Source: Candidatus Actinomarina sp. (lineage in GTDB: Bacteria; Actinomycetota; Acidimicrobiia; Actinomarinales; Actinomarinaceae). From it: a stretch of 45,894 nucleotides of DNA. The notes beneath the pieces were generated by a model, which saw only the letters and a program-made list of their open reading frames with translations, had not been told where the DNA came from and made no database searches. Location: contig JADHQS010000003.1 in assembly GCA_016777845.1 (NCBI GenBank), positions 1 to 45,894 on the forward strand, read 5' to 3'. Shown piece after piece: positions 17,357-25,535 of this stretch (the stretch's first letter is position 1; each line of letters starts with the position of its first letter). Position numbers and translations under genes: made by a program.

Positions 17357-18172
17357 ATGAAACCAAGAATAGCTGTATTTTTACAACCACAACATGCTGA
17401 GTACGATCAAATAAGGGCTGCTGCAATCGAGTCTGAAAAAATAGGTGCAGATGTAATTTATAATTGGGATCATTTTTACCCTCTATACAAAGAAGATGGA
17501 ACCCAGTGGGCCGAAGGAGAAAGACGTGAAGGTAAACACTTTGAATGCTGGACTATGCTTTCAAGTTGGGCAGAGGTAACTAACTCTGTCGAGATAGGTC
17601 CTTTAGTAACATGTAACTCTTATAGAAATCCAGAACTACTTGCTGATATGGCTAGAACTGTTGACCATATATCTGATGGTAGATTAATTTTTGGAATAGG
17701 TTCAGGCTGGTTTGAACAAGACTATGAAGAGTATGGTTATGAATTTGGCACTGCAATATGGAGGTTAAAAGAATTAGAAAAATCACTCGAAAGAATTGTA
17801 AACAGAATGGGAAAACTCGATCCTCAACCTAAACGAAAAATTCCTATTCTTATTGGTGGTGGTGGAGAAAAAGTTACTTTAAGATTAGTGGCTCAGTATG
17901 CAGATATATGGCATGGATTTGCAACAAAAACTGAAGAAAAAAGTGGCATTGAAACAGTCGCACACAAAAATAATGTACTTAATGACTGGTGTGACAAAGT
18001 AGGAAGAGATCCAAATGAAATCAAAAGATCAATTGGAATTGATATAAAAAGAATAGATTTGGCAGATGATTTACTAGAGGCTGGTGCAACTGAAATTACG
18101 CTTGCTGTGAATGGGCCAGGATACGACCTCACACAAGTAAAAGAGTGGATTGCATGGAGAGATTCTAAATAG
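17357..18172 (+). CDS. LLM class (luciferase-like) oxidoreductase, probably F420-dependent
   Basis: A 271-aa TIM-barrel flavin/deazaflavin oxidoreductase of the bacterial luciferase superfamily. Visible features are the beta-1 start PRIAVFLQPQHAEYDQIRAA, GADVIYNWDHF, IEIGPLVTCNSYRNPELLADMARTVD (shown in part: GPLVTCNSYRNPELLAD), the glycine-rich LIFGIGSGWFEQDYEEYGYEF and ILIGGGGEKVTLRLVAQYAD. This wording matches the TIGR03560-type F420-dependent group, but cofactor choice (F420 or FMN) is inferred. A clear Shine-Dalgarno AAGGAG lies 8 nt before the ATG, one of the few in the window, suggesting translation from the pepN transcript. The substrate is unknown. Confidence 0.85.
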   Translation: MKPRIAVFLQPQHAEYDQIRAAAIESEKIGADVIYNWDHFYPLYKEDGTQWAEGERREGKHFECWTMLSSWAEVTNSVEIGPLVTCNSYRNPELLADMARTVDHISDGRLIFGIGSGWFEQDYEEYGYEFGTAIWRLKELEKSLERIVNRMGKLDPQPKRKIPILIGGGGEKVTLRLVAQYADIWHGFATKTEEKSGIETVAHKNNVLNDWCDKVGRDPNEIKRSIGIDIKRIDLADDLLEAGATEITLAVNGPGYDLTQVKEWIAWRDSK

Positions 18173-18184
18173 AAAATTGAAACC

Positions 18185-19108
18185 ATGGACATAGTCATTC
18201 TTCTTGTTGGATTTTCGATTGGGTTAGTCTTACTGGTAAAAGGAGCTGATGAAATGGTTGGCTCTGCAGTCCAAATAGCTATAAAATTCAAACTTCCGAG
18301 TTCGATTGTTGGTGCAACGTTTATTGGGTTTGGCACTTCTGCTCCTGAACTTTTTGCAAGTACTGGGGCTGCGCTGAAAGGCGACCTAGATCTTGGTATT
18401 GGCAATATAGTAGGATCAAATATAGCTAATTCTTTACTTGTAGTAGCTGTGTTATATTTAGCATTGCCTAAAGATTTTTCGCAAAAAATAAAATTAAATC
18501 AAATTAGTCCAGTATGGATGGTAATACTCACTACAGTTTTTGTTTCTACTTATGTGCTTACCAATGAGTTTCCTTTTTTACTTGGAGCAGTTTTACTAAT
18601 TCTTGTAACCTATGTCACTTATAAAATGATTAGTACTGAGAGTGTCGATGAAGGAGAGCTCCTTGGGGAAGTAAAAAATTACATATGGGTAAGAGGCGGA
18701 TTATCACTTCTCGCTACTCTCTATGGCAGCCAATTAGTTGTAGACAATGCTGTTGCAATTGCTGAACTATTTGGAGTGTCTTCACTAATTATTGGATCAA
18801 CAATTATTGCTATTGGCACTAGCCTGCCGGAGGTTGCTGGAACAATTTCAGCAGCAAAGATGCGTAAACCTGATATAGTTTTTGGAAATATTTTTGGTTC
18901 AAACTTATTTAATATTGGACTTGTCGGAGCAACTGCAATAATGATAAGTCCTGGTGAAATTAGCTCTTTAATTGATTATCAGCTTTTTATTATGTATTTT
19001 GTTTCGTTTATTGTGATTTTTCTTTCAAGAAATGTAATAAAAAGAAATTCCCTAGTCGGATATTTATTTATTATTGTTTATATTCTGTTTCTTATTAGTT
19101 TGTTTTAA
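18185..19108 (+). CDS. calcium/sodium antiporter (CaCA family, YrbG-like)
   Basis: Inner-membrane exchanger, predicted to extrude Ca2+ against Na+. The 307-aa protein has about ten hydrophobic helices and the two inverted alpha repeats that define the family: GFGTSAPELFASTGAALKGD with IGNIVGSNIANSL in the first half, and AIGTSLPEVAGTISAAK with FGNIFGSNLFNIG in the second. The acidic residues in SAPE and SLPE are the ion ligands. The start ATG lies 12 nt after the oxidoreductase stop. Its end overlaps the convergent lgt gene by 14 nt. Confidence 0.92.
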   Translation: MDIVILLVGFSIGLVLLVKGADEMVGSAVQIAIKFKLPSSIVGATFIGFGTSAPELFASTGAALKGDLDLGIGNIVGSNIANSLLVVAVLYLALPKDFSQKIKLNQISPVWMVILTTVFVSTYVLTNEFPFLLGAVLLILVTYVTYKMISTESVDEGELLGEVKNYIWVRGGLSLLATLYGSQLVVDNAVAIAELFGVSSLIIGSTIIAIGTSLPEVAGTISAAKMRKPDIVFGNIFGSNLFNIGLVGATAIMISPGEISSLIDYQLFIMYFVSFIVIFLSRNVIKRNSLVGYLFIIVYILFLISLF

Positions 19109-19928
19109 AATCTTTATTTCTTAAAAATATAAGTAATCCAATTATTGCCAACATCGATCCGCCAATTTGATTCCAAGTAAAACTCCCGATTGTTGAATCA
19201 CCCATTCCAAATCTTAAAGTATCAAGAACAGCTCTTTGTGATCCATACCATACTGCCCAAAGCCCAATCCACGAACCTCTACCAAAAGTAAAACGAGTCT
19301 GAAGATTTCTAAAAATATAAAAGATCAACAATGCAAGAAGTAAATCGTACATGGCTACATGGTGATAAGTTCCACATGTTGTTAAAGGCTCAAAGCACTC
19401 TAGAGAATTATGTTGAGGAGCAACATCGTAACCTGGTTTAATTTCATAACCAAGGAAGAAATCTGTTGCTCTTCCCAAATGCTCCACAATTGCTAAATCG
19501 CCGATTCTTCCAATTACTGTTCCCAGTATTAATCCTGTGGCAGCATAGTCTCCATACTGTTTGAAATCTTGTCTGTTGAGAATTGAAATTTTCAAATAGG
19601 CAGCAATTATACCACCAGCCATTCCGCCCATAATTGAAAAGCTTCCGGCAAGAGTGAAGATGTCATCAAATCCATAATTTGGATTAGCGTACCATTGAGC
19701 TGGAATTGTAAAAAATCTAGCACCCAGTATCGCACCAAAAATAGCCCAAGTAAGTGCTTCGGAAAATAATTCACTGTCAGCACCATCCTCTTCTGACAAT
19801 TTTAAGGCATGATTTGCACCAAAATAGAAACCTATAGCAGCAAAAACTCCATGCAAAGAAAGTGAAATTGGACCAACTTGAGTAATTGGTATTGGCGGAT
19901 AAGTAATCGAAAATAAAAGTTCTTGCAT
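19095..19928 (-). CDS. lgt: prolipoprotein diacylglyceryl transferase family protein
   Basis: Predicted to attach diacylglycerol to the lipobox cysteine of lipoproteins. The 277-aa membrane protein shows the Lgt layout: SLSLHGVFAAIGFYFG near the N-terminus (the family has an RWYGL-type site here), GAILGARFF, and a variant of the family signature, GRIGDLAIVEHLG, where most members have GRIGNFxNxE. It follows ctaB by 2 nt and so is in the same unit. Likely substrates in this window are CtaC and the cupredoxin lipoprotein, both with good lipoboxes. The Asn-to-Asp change and a long insert with PQHNSLECFEPLTTC make this a divergent member. Confidence 0.82.
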   Translation of the reverse strand: MQELLFSITYPPIPITQVGPISLSLHGVFAAIGFYFGANHALKLSEEDGADSELFSEALTWAIFGAILGARFFTIPAQWYANPNYGFDDIFTLAGSFSIMGGMAGGIIAAYLKISILNRQDFKQYGDYAATGLILGTVIGRIGDLAIVEHLGRATDFFLGYEIKPGYDVAPQHNSLECFEPLTTCGTYHHVAMYDLLLALLIFYIFRNLQTRFTFGRGSWIGLWAVWYGSQRAVLDTLRFGMGDSTIGSFTWNQIGGSMLAIIGLLIFLRNKDFKTN

Positions 19929-19930
19929 AT

Positions 19931-20812
19931 TTAAATACTACTCAAAGTAAAAAAAATATCTGCCACCATAGATAGGAAAATTACAGCAAGATATGTATTT
20001 GAAAAAACAAAATAAGAAATTGCTTTTATTTGTTTTCTATAAAGCTGGTATGACTTATACATTAAATACAATCCAAAAATTATTGACAATAAAAGATATA
20101 CCATTCCTAATTGAAGAATTGGAGCGAGAAACAATGAAGTCAATACCGTTGCGCATGAATATATTCCAATAAATATTGATGTTCTTTTGTATGATTCTTG
20201 AGTTGGCAACATGGGAAAGTTTGCATCTTTATAATCATTTAACTTATCAATTGATAAAGCCCAAAAATGAGCTGGAGTCCAAAGAAAAACTAATAAAAAC
20301 AAAAGCCATGAACCAGTATCTAAATTTGTACCAGTAGCAGACCACCCTATTAGAACTGGGGCTGCCCCCGCAGCTCCTCCTATGACTATATTTTGATTTG
20401 TTCTTGGCTTTAAAACAAGAGTGTAAATAAATGAATAAAAAATATTTGCAAAAAGAGCAATGAATGCAGCAAGTTCTGTTGTCTGGGTGTACAAAACTAG
20501 AAATCCTACTAACCCAAGGGAAACCGAATAAACATAGGCACTTTTTTTATTAATCTCTCCAGTTACAAGAGGTCTGTTTGCTGTTCTCTCCATAAGTCTG
20601 TCAGTTTCAATTTCAAATATTTGGTTTAGAACATTTGCACTGACAGCTAGTAAGGTACCACCTAGTAGGGTGAATACTACTAGTTCGAGAGGCGGAAAAC
20701 CATATATTGATACAATCATTGATGGAACCGTTGTAATTAATAAAAGCTCGACAATTCTTAATTTTGAAAGTCTTATATATTTAGATAAATTTTTTTTGGC
20801 AACAGTTTCCAT
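19931..20812 (-). CDS. ctaB: protoheme IX farnesyltransferase (heme O synthase)
   Basis: Membrane prenyltransferase that joins farnesyl diphosphate to heme B, giving heme O, the precursor of heme A. The 293-aa protein has about nine hydrophobic helices and the UbiA-family Asp-rich loop NQIFEIETDRLMERTANRPL near residue 65, then IVIGGAAGAAPVLIGWSA and the second loop LSIDKLNDYKDANFPMLP. It is divergent from ctaC with only 72 nt between starts, and TACTAT ends 6 nt before its ATG, so the two promoters nearly touch. With ctaA it provides the heme A for the oxidase encoded next to it. Confidence 0.95.
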   Translation of the reverse strand: METVAKKNLSKYIRLSKLRIVELLLITTVPSMIVSIYGFPPLELVVFTLLGGTLLAVSANVLNQIFEIETDRLMERTANRPLVTGEINKKSAYVYSVSLGLVGFLVLYTQTTELAAFIALFANIFYSFIYTLVLKPRTNQNIVIGGAAGAAPVLIGWSATGTNLDTGSWLLFLLVFLWTPAHFWALSIDKLNDYKDANFPMLPTQESYKRTSIFIGIYSCATVLTSLFLAPILQLGMVYLLLSIIFGLYLMYKSYQLYRKQIKAISYFVFSNTYLAVIFLSMVADIFFTLSSI

Positions 20813-20818
20813 AACGAC

Positions 20819-20824
20819 ATAGTA
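20819..20824 (-). promoter_or_regulatory. -10-like element before ctaB
   Basis: On the minus strand TACTAT ends 6 nt before the ATG at 20812; it lies back to back with the ctaC element. Confidence 0.5.
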
Positions 20825-20872
20825 CTTATGATTACACTATATATTGTTTCAACGCTATTCTTAATAATTGTT

Positions 20873-20878
20873 GATAAT
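20873..20878 (+). promoter_or_regulatory. -10-like element before ctaC
   Basis: GATAAT ends 6 nt before the ATG at 20885. This supports the start at 20885 and not the in-frame ATG at 20828, which would put a second hydrophobic stretch before the lipoprotein signal. Confidence 0.45.
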
Positions 20879-20884
20879 ATAAAT

Positions 20885-21898
20885 ATGCTTGTGAAAAACA
20901 TTTTTAAGTTAAAGAATTTAAAATTTTCGTCCTTGATACTCTTATCTGCTTGTATCGAAAATGCCCCTTTAGACTCTTTAAGTCCTGAGGGCCCTTATGC
21001 TAGATCAATAGATGAATTATTTTGGTTAACTTTTTGGATAGCTGTAGTAATTTTTGTAATTGTACAGGGTGCTTTACTTCTCTCTGTTTTTGTTTTTAAA
21101 GAAAAACCAGACAGTCCTGAACCGAAACAGATACATGGAAACACTAAATTAGAAATTTTATGGACAGTCATTCCAGTAATTATTTTGGCAGTTATTGCGG
21201 TACCCACAGTTAAAACAATTTTTGAACTAGCAAACGAACCTGAAGACGCTTTGAAAGTTGAAGTAATTGGCCACCAATGGTGGTTTGAATATAAATACCC
21301 AGATTATGACATAACAACTGCAAATGTATTAGTTATCCCAGCTGATAAGCCAATAAGGCTTGAAATGTGGTCTAACGATGTTCTTCACAATTACTGGGTT
21401 CCAAAATTAAATGGAAAAAGATACCTTGTACCCGGACAAACGACATATTTAAATTTACACGCTGATTCTCCAGATGAGTTTTGGGCACAGTGTGGTGAAT
21501 ATTGTGGATTAAGCCACTCTAAAATGCGTGGTCGTGTGCTATCACTTTCGGAATCCGATTTTGAAGCATGGGTAAAAAATCAGCAGCAAAATGCTAATAA
21601 ACTCGAGGGGAATTCCTTAGCAGCTGAGGGTCAACAAGTTTATCTGAATGCTGGATGTACACAATGTCATGTTATTGATGGTGTTTGGGATGTGCAGGGA
21701 GATAGAATAGCTCCGAATTTAACTCACTTTGCTAATAGAAATGTTTTTGCCGGGGCAGCGCTTTACAATACTGAAGAGAATCTAAGCAAATGGCTTGCAA
21801 ATCCTGCTGAAATAAAACCGGGTACATTTATGCCTAACCTAGAATTGACTGAAGCAGAAATAAATGCTTTAATTGCGTATTTAGGAACACTTAAATGA
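20885..21898 (+). CDS. ctaC: cytochrome c oxidase subunit II with fused cytochrome c domain (caa3 type)
   Basis: Takes electrons through CuA into the oxidase. From ATG 20885 the protein is 337 aa. It begins with a lipoprotein signal ending LILLSAC, then two transmembrane helices and the CuA cupredoxin domain: GHQWWFEYKYP, HNYWVPKLNGKRY and CGEYCGLSHSKM with the CxxxCxxxHxxM ligands. A C-terminal cytochrome c domain follows, with the heme site CTQCH and a Met ligand in FMPNLELT. This fusion defines caa3 oxidases, which need no separate soluble cytochrome c. The longer reading from 20828 is disfavoured by the lipobox and promoter positions. It overlaps ctaD by 4 nt. Confidence 0.95.
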   Translation: MLVKNIFKLKNLKFSSLILLSACIENAPLDSLSPEGPYARSIDELFWLTFWIAVVIFVIVQGALLLSVFVFKEKPDSPEPKQIHGNTKLEILWTVIPVIILAVIAVPTVKTIFELANEPEDALKVEVIGHQWWFEYKYPDYDITTANVLVIPADKPIRLEMWSNDVLHNYWVPKLNGKRYLVPGQTTYLNLHADSPDEFWAQCGEYCGLSHSKMRGRVLSLSESDFEAWVKNQQQNANKLEGNSLAAEGQQVYLNAGCTQCHVIDGVWDVQGDRIAPNLTHFANRNVFAGAALYNTEENLSKWLANPAEIKPGTFMPNLELTEAEINALIAYLGTLK

Positions 21899-23853
21899 CA
21901 AAAATAATAGAACCAAGTAAACAAAGCAGTATTTTCAGAAGGCCTTCTTCTGAGACAGGTATATGGAGTTGGATAACTACTGTAGATCATAAAAGAATTG
22001 GAATAATGTATGGTTATGCAGCGTTTTTCTTTCTTTTGATTGGTGGACTTGAAGCACTCATTCTTAGAATTCAGCTTTCACAACCAGACAATAATTTTTT
22101 AACAGCGGCAGAGTACAATGCAATGTTTACAATGCATGGGACCACAATGATTTTCTTGGCAATTATGCCAATTAGTGCTGCCTTCTTTAATTACCTTCTT
22201 CCGCTACAAATTGGTGCACGTGATGTTGCTTTCCCTAGGCTTAATGCTCTCTCATTCTGGATATTTATTTTCGGAGGAGCATTTTTATATTCCACATTTA
22301 TATTCGGTACTGCAGGAGCACCAGAAGGTGGGTACTTAGCTGAAGAAGTTGGTTGGCTAGGGTCAGCACCTAATGGTGGTTGGTTTGGTTATCAACCTAA
22401 TGCAGGTATGAAATACTCCCCAGGGACTGCCATGGATTACTGGGCTATAGGGTTACAGATACTTGGAATTGCCTCTTTAATTTCTGCATTTAATTTTATT
22501 ACAACCATTATCAACATGAGAACTGAAGGCATGCGATTCATGAGGATGCCAGTATTTACTTGGATGACTTTCGCTGTATCTTTTTTGCTTGCATTTTCTT
22601 TGCCAATAATTGCTATAGCTCTTTTCTATGTGACGTTTGATAGAAAATTTGGAACTACGTTTTTCTTAACGGAGGGTGGTGGTGATCCAATTTTATGGCA
22701 GCATCTTTTCTGGTTATTCGGCCATCCAGAAGTTTATATTCTAATTCTGCCTGCGTTCGGAATAGTCTCCGAAGTACTTCCAACTTTTTCAAGAAAACCA
22801 CTATTTGGTTATGCTGCAATAGTTTTTGCAGGATTTGGAATTGCGTTTATAGGCTTTGGCGTATGGGCTCACCACATGTTTGCTTCTGCGATTAGCCCAG
22901 TTGCTCAAGCTGGTTTTGGTTTATCAACGATGGTAATTGCTGTCCCAACAGGTGTAAAAATATTCAACTGGCTTGGAACAATATGGGGTGGGAAGCTAAA
23001 GCTGAATACTCCAATGCTGTTTTCGTTAGGTTTTATAGGTATGTTTGTAATTGGTGGCTTGAGTGGTGTAACTCACTCAATAGTTCCAGCTGATACGCAG
23101 CAAACAGATACCTACTATGTTGTAGCTCACTTTCACTATGTTTTGTTTGGTGGAGCTTTGTTTGGAATTTTTTCTGGACTTTATTATTGGTTTCCAAAAG
23201 TTTGGGGCAAAATGTACAACGAATCACTTGGCAAGATACATTTTTGGCTAATGATGATTGGTTTTAATCTTACTTTTGGTCCAATGCATTGGTTAGGATT
23301 ACAAGGTCAGGTAAGGCGTACCTGGGTATATGCGGAAGAAACAAACCTACAATTCTGGAATATAGTTGTAACAGTTGGAGCTTTTATCATTGCTTTGTCA
23401 ATTATTGTTTTCATGATTAACTGGATATTCTCAAAGAGAAATGGGGAAATAGCTCCATTTGATCCTTGGGATGCTAGAACGTTAGAGTGGACCATACCAT
23501 CGCCTACACCCGTTTGGAACTTTTCAACAGCACCTATTGTTAAATCCCTTGATGACTTCTGGCATACTAAATATTCTGAAGACGAAGATGGAAGAGCAGT
23601 AAAACGTAAAGAAGCTGATCAGATACTTCTTGAATTAGAAGAAGACGGCCTTAACCCTAGTGAACATATTGCTTTACCTAATCCTTCGTATTTTCCGATT
23701 GTCCTTGCATCTGGTCTTCCGTTTCTGGGATACGCAGTTATTTATAAATCAATTCCATTAGCTTTAATTGGTACCGTTTTGTTACTCATAGGAGCATTTG
23801 GTTGGGGAACAGAACCTCTTGAAGAAGAAATTCACTTAGACTCAGATGAGTAG
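21895..23853 (+). CDS. ctaD: cytochrome c oxidase subunit I
   Basis: Catalytic subunit that reduces O2 at the heme a3-CuB centre and pumps protons. Of 652 aa, the first 510 or so form the twelve-helix core: TTVDHKRIG, MFTMHGTTMIF (heme a His), GHPEVYILILPAFG (CuB His cross-linked to Tyr), the AHHMF histidine pair and VVAHFHYVLFGG (heme a3 and a ligands). The C-terminal 120 residues add a charged linker (HTKYSEDEDGRAVKRKEAD) and two more hydrophobic helices, an extension beyond the core subunit. The ATG overlaps ctaC by 4 nt and the end overlaps ctaE by 8 nt. Confidence 0.97.
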   Translation: MTKIIEPSKQSSIFRRPSSETGIWSWITTVDHKRIGIMYGYAAFFFLLIGGLEALILRIQLSQPDNNFLTAAEYNAMFTMHGTTMIFLAIMPISAAFFNYLLPLQIGARDVAFPRLNALSFWIFIFGGAFLYSTFIFGTAGAPEGGYLAEEVGWLGSAPNGGWFGYQPNAGMKYSPGTAMDYWAIGLQILGIASLISAFNFITTIINMRTEGMRFMRMPVFTWMTFAVSFLLAFSLPIIAIALFYVTFDRKFGTTFFLTEGGGDPILWQHLFWLFGHPEVYILILPAFGIVSEVLPTFSRKPLFGYAAIVFAGFGIAFIGFGVWAHHMFASAISPVAQAGFGLSTMVIAVPTGVKIFNWLGTIWGGKLKLNTPMLFSLGFIGMFVIGGLSGVTHSIVPADTQQTDTYYVVAHFHYVLFGGALFGIFSGLYYWFPKVWGKMYNESLGKIHFWLMMIGFNLTFGPMHWLGLQGQVRRTWVYAEETNLQFWNIVVTVGAFIIALSIIVFMINWIFSKRNGEIAPFDPWDARTLEWTIPSPTPVWNFSTAPIVKSLDDFWHTKYSEDEDGRAVKRKEADQILLELEEDGLNPSEHIALPNPSYFPIVLASGLPFLGYAVIYKSIPLALIGTVLLLIGAFGWGTEPLEEEIHLDSDE

Positions 23854-24430
23854 CTCTCACTCCTATCCCCATGAACCCACAGGTGTAGAAACCAGAAAAC
23901 TTGGTATGTGGGTATTTTTATCCACTGAAATATTGTTTTTTGGCACATTAATTACCACTTTTATGATATTTAAAGGAAGTGACTTTCCTGGAATGAAATT
24001 AACAGATGTATATGATATTCCATTTACATCCATTAGCTCTTTTATCTTGTTAATGAGTTCATTGACTATGGTTTTGGCTCACAATGCATTAGAAGCAAAT
24101 GATCAAGAAAAAACAAGAGTATGGCTTCTAGCAACAGCAATGTTAGGTGCAGTATTTTTAGCTGGTCAAATATATGAATTTACAGAGTTTTATCATAAAG
24201 GTTTTGAGCTTACAACAAATATCTTTAGTTCATCTTTTTATGTATTAACTGGCTTTCATGGATTGCATGTTTTTATTGGTGTAGTCTTACTTTTAGCATT
24301 GTGGGGAATCGGTCAAAGACAAAAAGGGTTAACACTTGAAGGTGGAATGAATCTTGAGTTTGTTGCTCTTTATTGGCACTTTGTTGACATTGTTTGGATA
24401 GTATTGTTTACAATAGTTTACTTAATTTGA
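23846..24430 (+). CDS. ctaE: cytochrome c oxidase subunit III
   Basis: Core membrane subunit of the oxidase; stabilises subunit I. The 194-aa, five-helix form (short caa3/actinobacterial type) is recognised by TRKLGMWVFLSTEILFFGTL, GQIYEFTEFYHKG, SSFYVLTGFHGLHVFIGV and the terminal LYWHFVDIVWIVLFTIVYL. It overlaps ctaD by 8 nt and is followed by the subunit IV gene after one base, so the cluster is one transcript. Confidence 0.96.
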   Translation: MSSSHSYPHEPTGVETRKLGMWVFLSTEILFFGTLITTFMIFKGSDFPGMKLTDVYDIPFTSISSFILLMSSLTMVLAHNALEANDQEKTRVWLLATAMLGAVFLAGQIYEFTEFYHKGFELTTNIFSSSFYVLTGFHGLHVFIGVVLLLALWGIGQRQKGLTLEGGMNLEFVALYWHFVDIVWIVLFTIVYLI

Positions 24431-24431
24431 T

Positions 24432-24731
24432 ATGTCCGATAATCACATAGAACACCCAACTCCAAAAAAATATGTTCAAATTGCAATTGTACTTGGTATC
24501 TTAACTGCAATTGAGATAGCTCTTTATTATACAGAAGATATTGTTGGTGTTTTCACTGACCCACTTTTGATATTTTTAGCTGTAGGAAAGTTCATAATTG
24601 TAGTTGGTTGGTTTATGCATCTGCGTTATGAAAATAAGACAATTAATAGGTTCTTTGTTGGCGGTATGATTTTAGCTTTGATACTTTTTACAATCGTCAT
24701 GGTCGAAAGAGCTTCGGCTAATTATTTTTAG
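24432..24731 (+). CDS. ctaF: cytochrome c oxidase subunit IV family protein
   Basis: Small accessory subunit, 99 aa, with three hydrophobic helices. The segments KKYVQIAIVLGILTAIEIAL and AVGKFIIVVGWFMHLRYENK match the prokaryotic subunit IV (COX4_pro) family. It begins one base after the ctaE stop. The role in oxidase assembly or stability is known for the family; nothing further can be read here. Confidence 0.9.
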   Translation: MSDNHIEHPTPKKYVQIAIVLGILTAIEIALYYTEDIVGVFTDPLLIFLAVGKFIIVVGWFMHLRYENKTINRFFVGGMILALILFTIVMVERASANYF

Positions 24732-24737
24732 GTTTTA

Positions 24738-25517
24738 ATGCAGAACTTACCTTGGCATCCTCACTATGACGTATGGGCTTTAATTGTGACTCTTGTAGTA
24801 TTTTTTGAATTTACTACTAACAAAGAGCATCTAAAAAAACCTAAAAGAAAAACATGGTACTCGGGGCTGATAGCACTCTGGATATTTACTGATTACCCAA
24901 TACATGATATTGGTGAAAAATACTTGTTTTGGGTTCATTCTATAGAACACCTCGTTTTGGCTTTAGTTTCCCCTCCTCTTTTATTAATGGGTATGCATAG
25001 GGATATGAAAGAACTTATTTCAGTTAAACCATTTATCAAAACTTTAAAATTAACGTCTAAACCTGTAGTTGCTTTTTTTATGTTTAATTTTGTAATGGTG
25101 GGTATGCATTGGTCCTCTGTTGTGAATCTAATGGTAACAAACACTATTGCACATTTTTTTATACACTCGATAATGCTTTTGGTCTCATTAAACATGTGGG
25201 TACCGGTAATAGGGTTTAATGATGAAATTAAGCCAATAAACTCTGCTGCAAAAATAGGATACTTATTTTTACAATCATTACTGCCAACAATACCAGCAAG
25301 TTTTCTAGCTTTTGGTACTGAGCCACTTTATTCAGCATATGTTATGAGTGATAACATATTCAGCATTTCAGTAATTAATGATCAGACATTGGCAGGTTTG
25401 ATATTAAAACTTGGTGGTGGAATTATTTTGTGGATTTCAATCCTAGTTATTTGGATGAGATGGTACCAAGATGAAAAAACGTTTGATGATGTAGTTAGAA
25501 ACAACTCAAATGACTAG
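24738..25517 (+). CDS. ctaG: cytochrome c oxidase assembly factor CtaG-like membrane protein
   Basis: Membrane protein of the caa3_CtaG family, implicated in assembly of the caa3 oxidase copper site. The 259-aa protein has about seven helices and conserved histidines in LPWHPHYDVWAL, YPIHDIGEKYLFWVHSIEHL, GMHWSSVVNL and AHFFIHSIMLL. It lies 6 nt after ctaF at the end of the oxidase genes, the usual place. This family is unrelated to the Cox11/CtaG of proteobacteria, despite the shared name. Confidence 0.9.
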   Translation: MQNLPWHPHYDVWALIVTLVVFFEFTTNKEHLKKPKRKTWYSGLIALWIFTDYPIHDIGEKYLFWVHSIEHLVLALVSPPLLLMGMHRDMKELISVKPFIKTLKLTSKPVVAFFMFNFVMVGMHWSSVVNLMVTNTIAHFFIHSIMLLVSLNMWVPVIGFNDEIKPINSAAKIGYLFLQSLLPTIPASFLAFGTEPLYSAYVMSDNIFSISVINDQTLAGLILKLGGGIILWISILVIWMRWYQDEKTFDDVVRNNSND

Positions 25518-25522
25518 AATTA

Positions 25523-25528
25523 TATAGA
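25523..25528 (+). promoter_or_regulatory. -10-like element before the unknown membrane protein gene
   Basis: TATAGA ends 7 nt before the ATG at 25536. A separate promoter here would set this gene apart from the oxidase transcript, despite the 18-nt gap. Confidence 0.35.
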
Positions 25529-25535
25529 TTTTATT

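Noticed and set aside
20828-20884. Earlier start for ctaC
   Set aside because: The lipobox signal fits a start at 20885, and GATAAT lies 6 nt before it.
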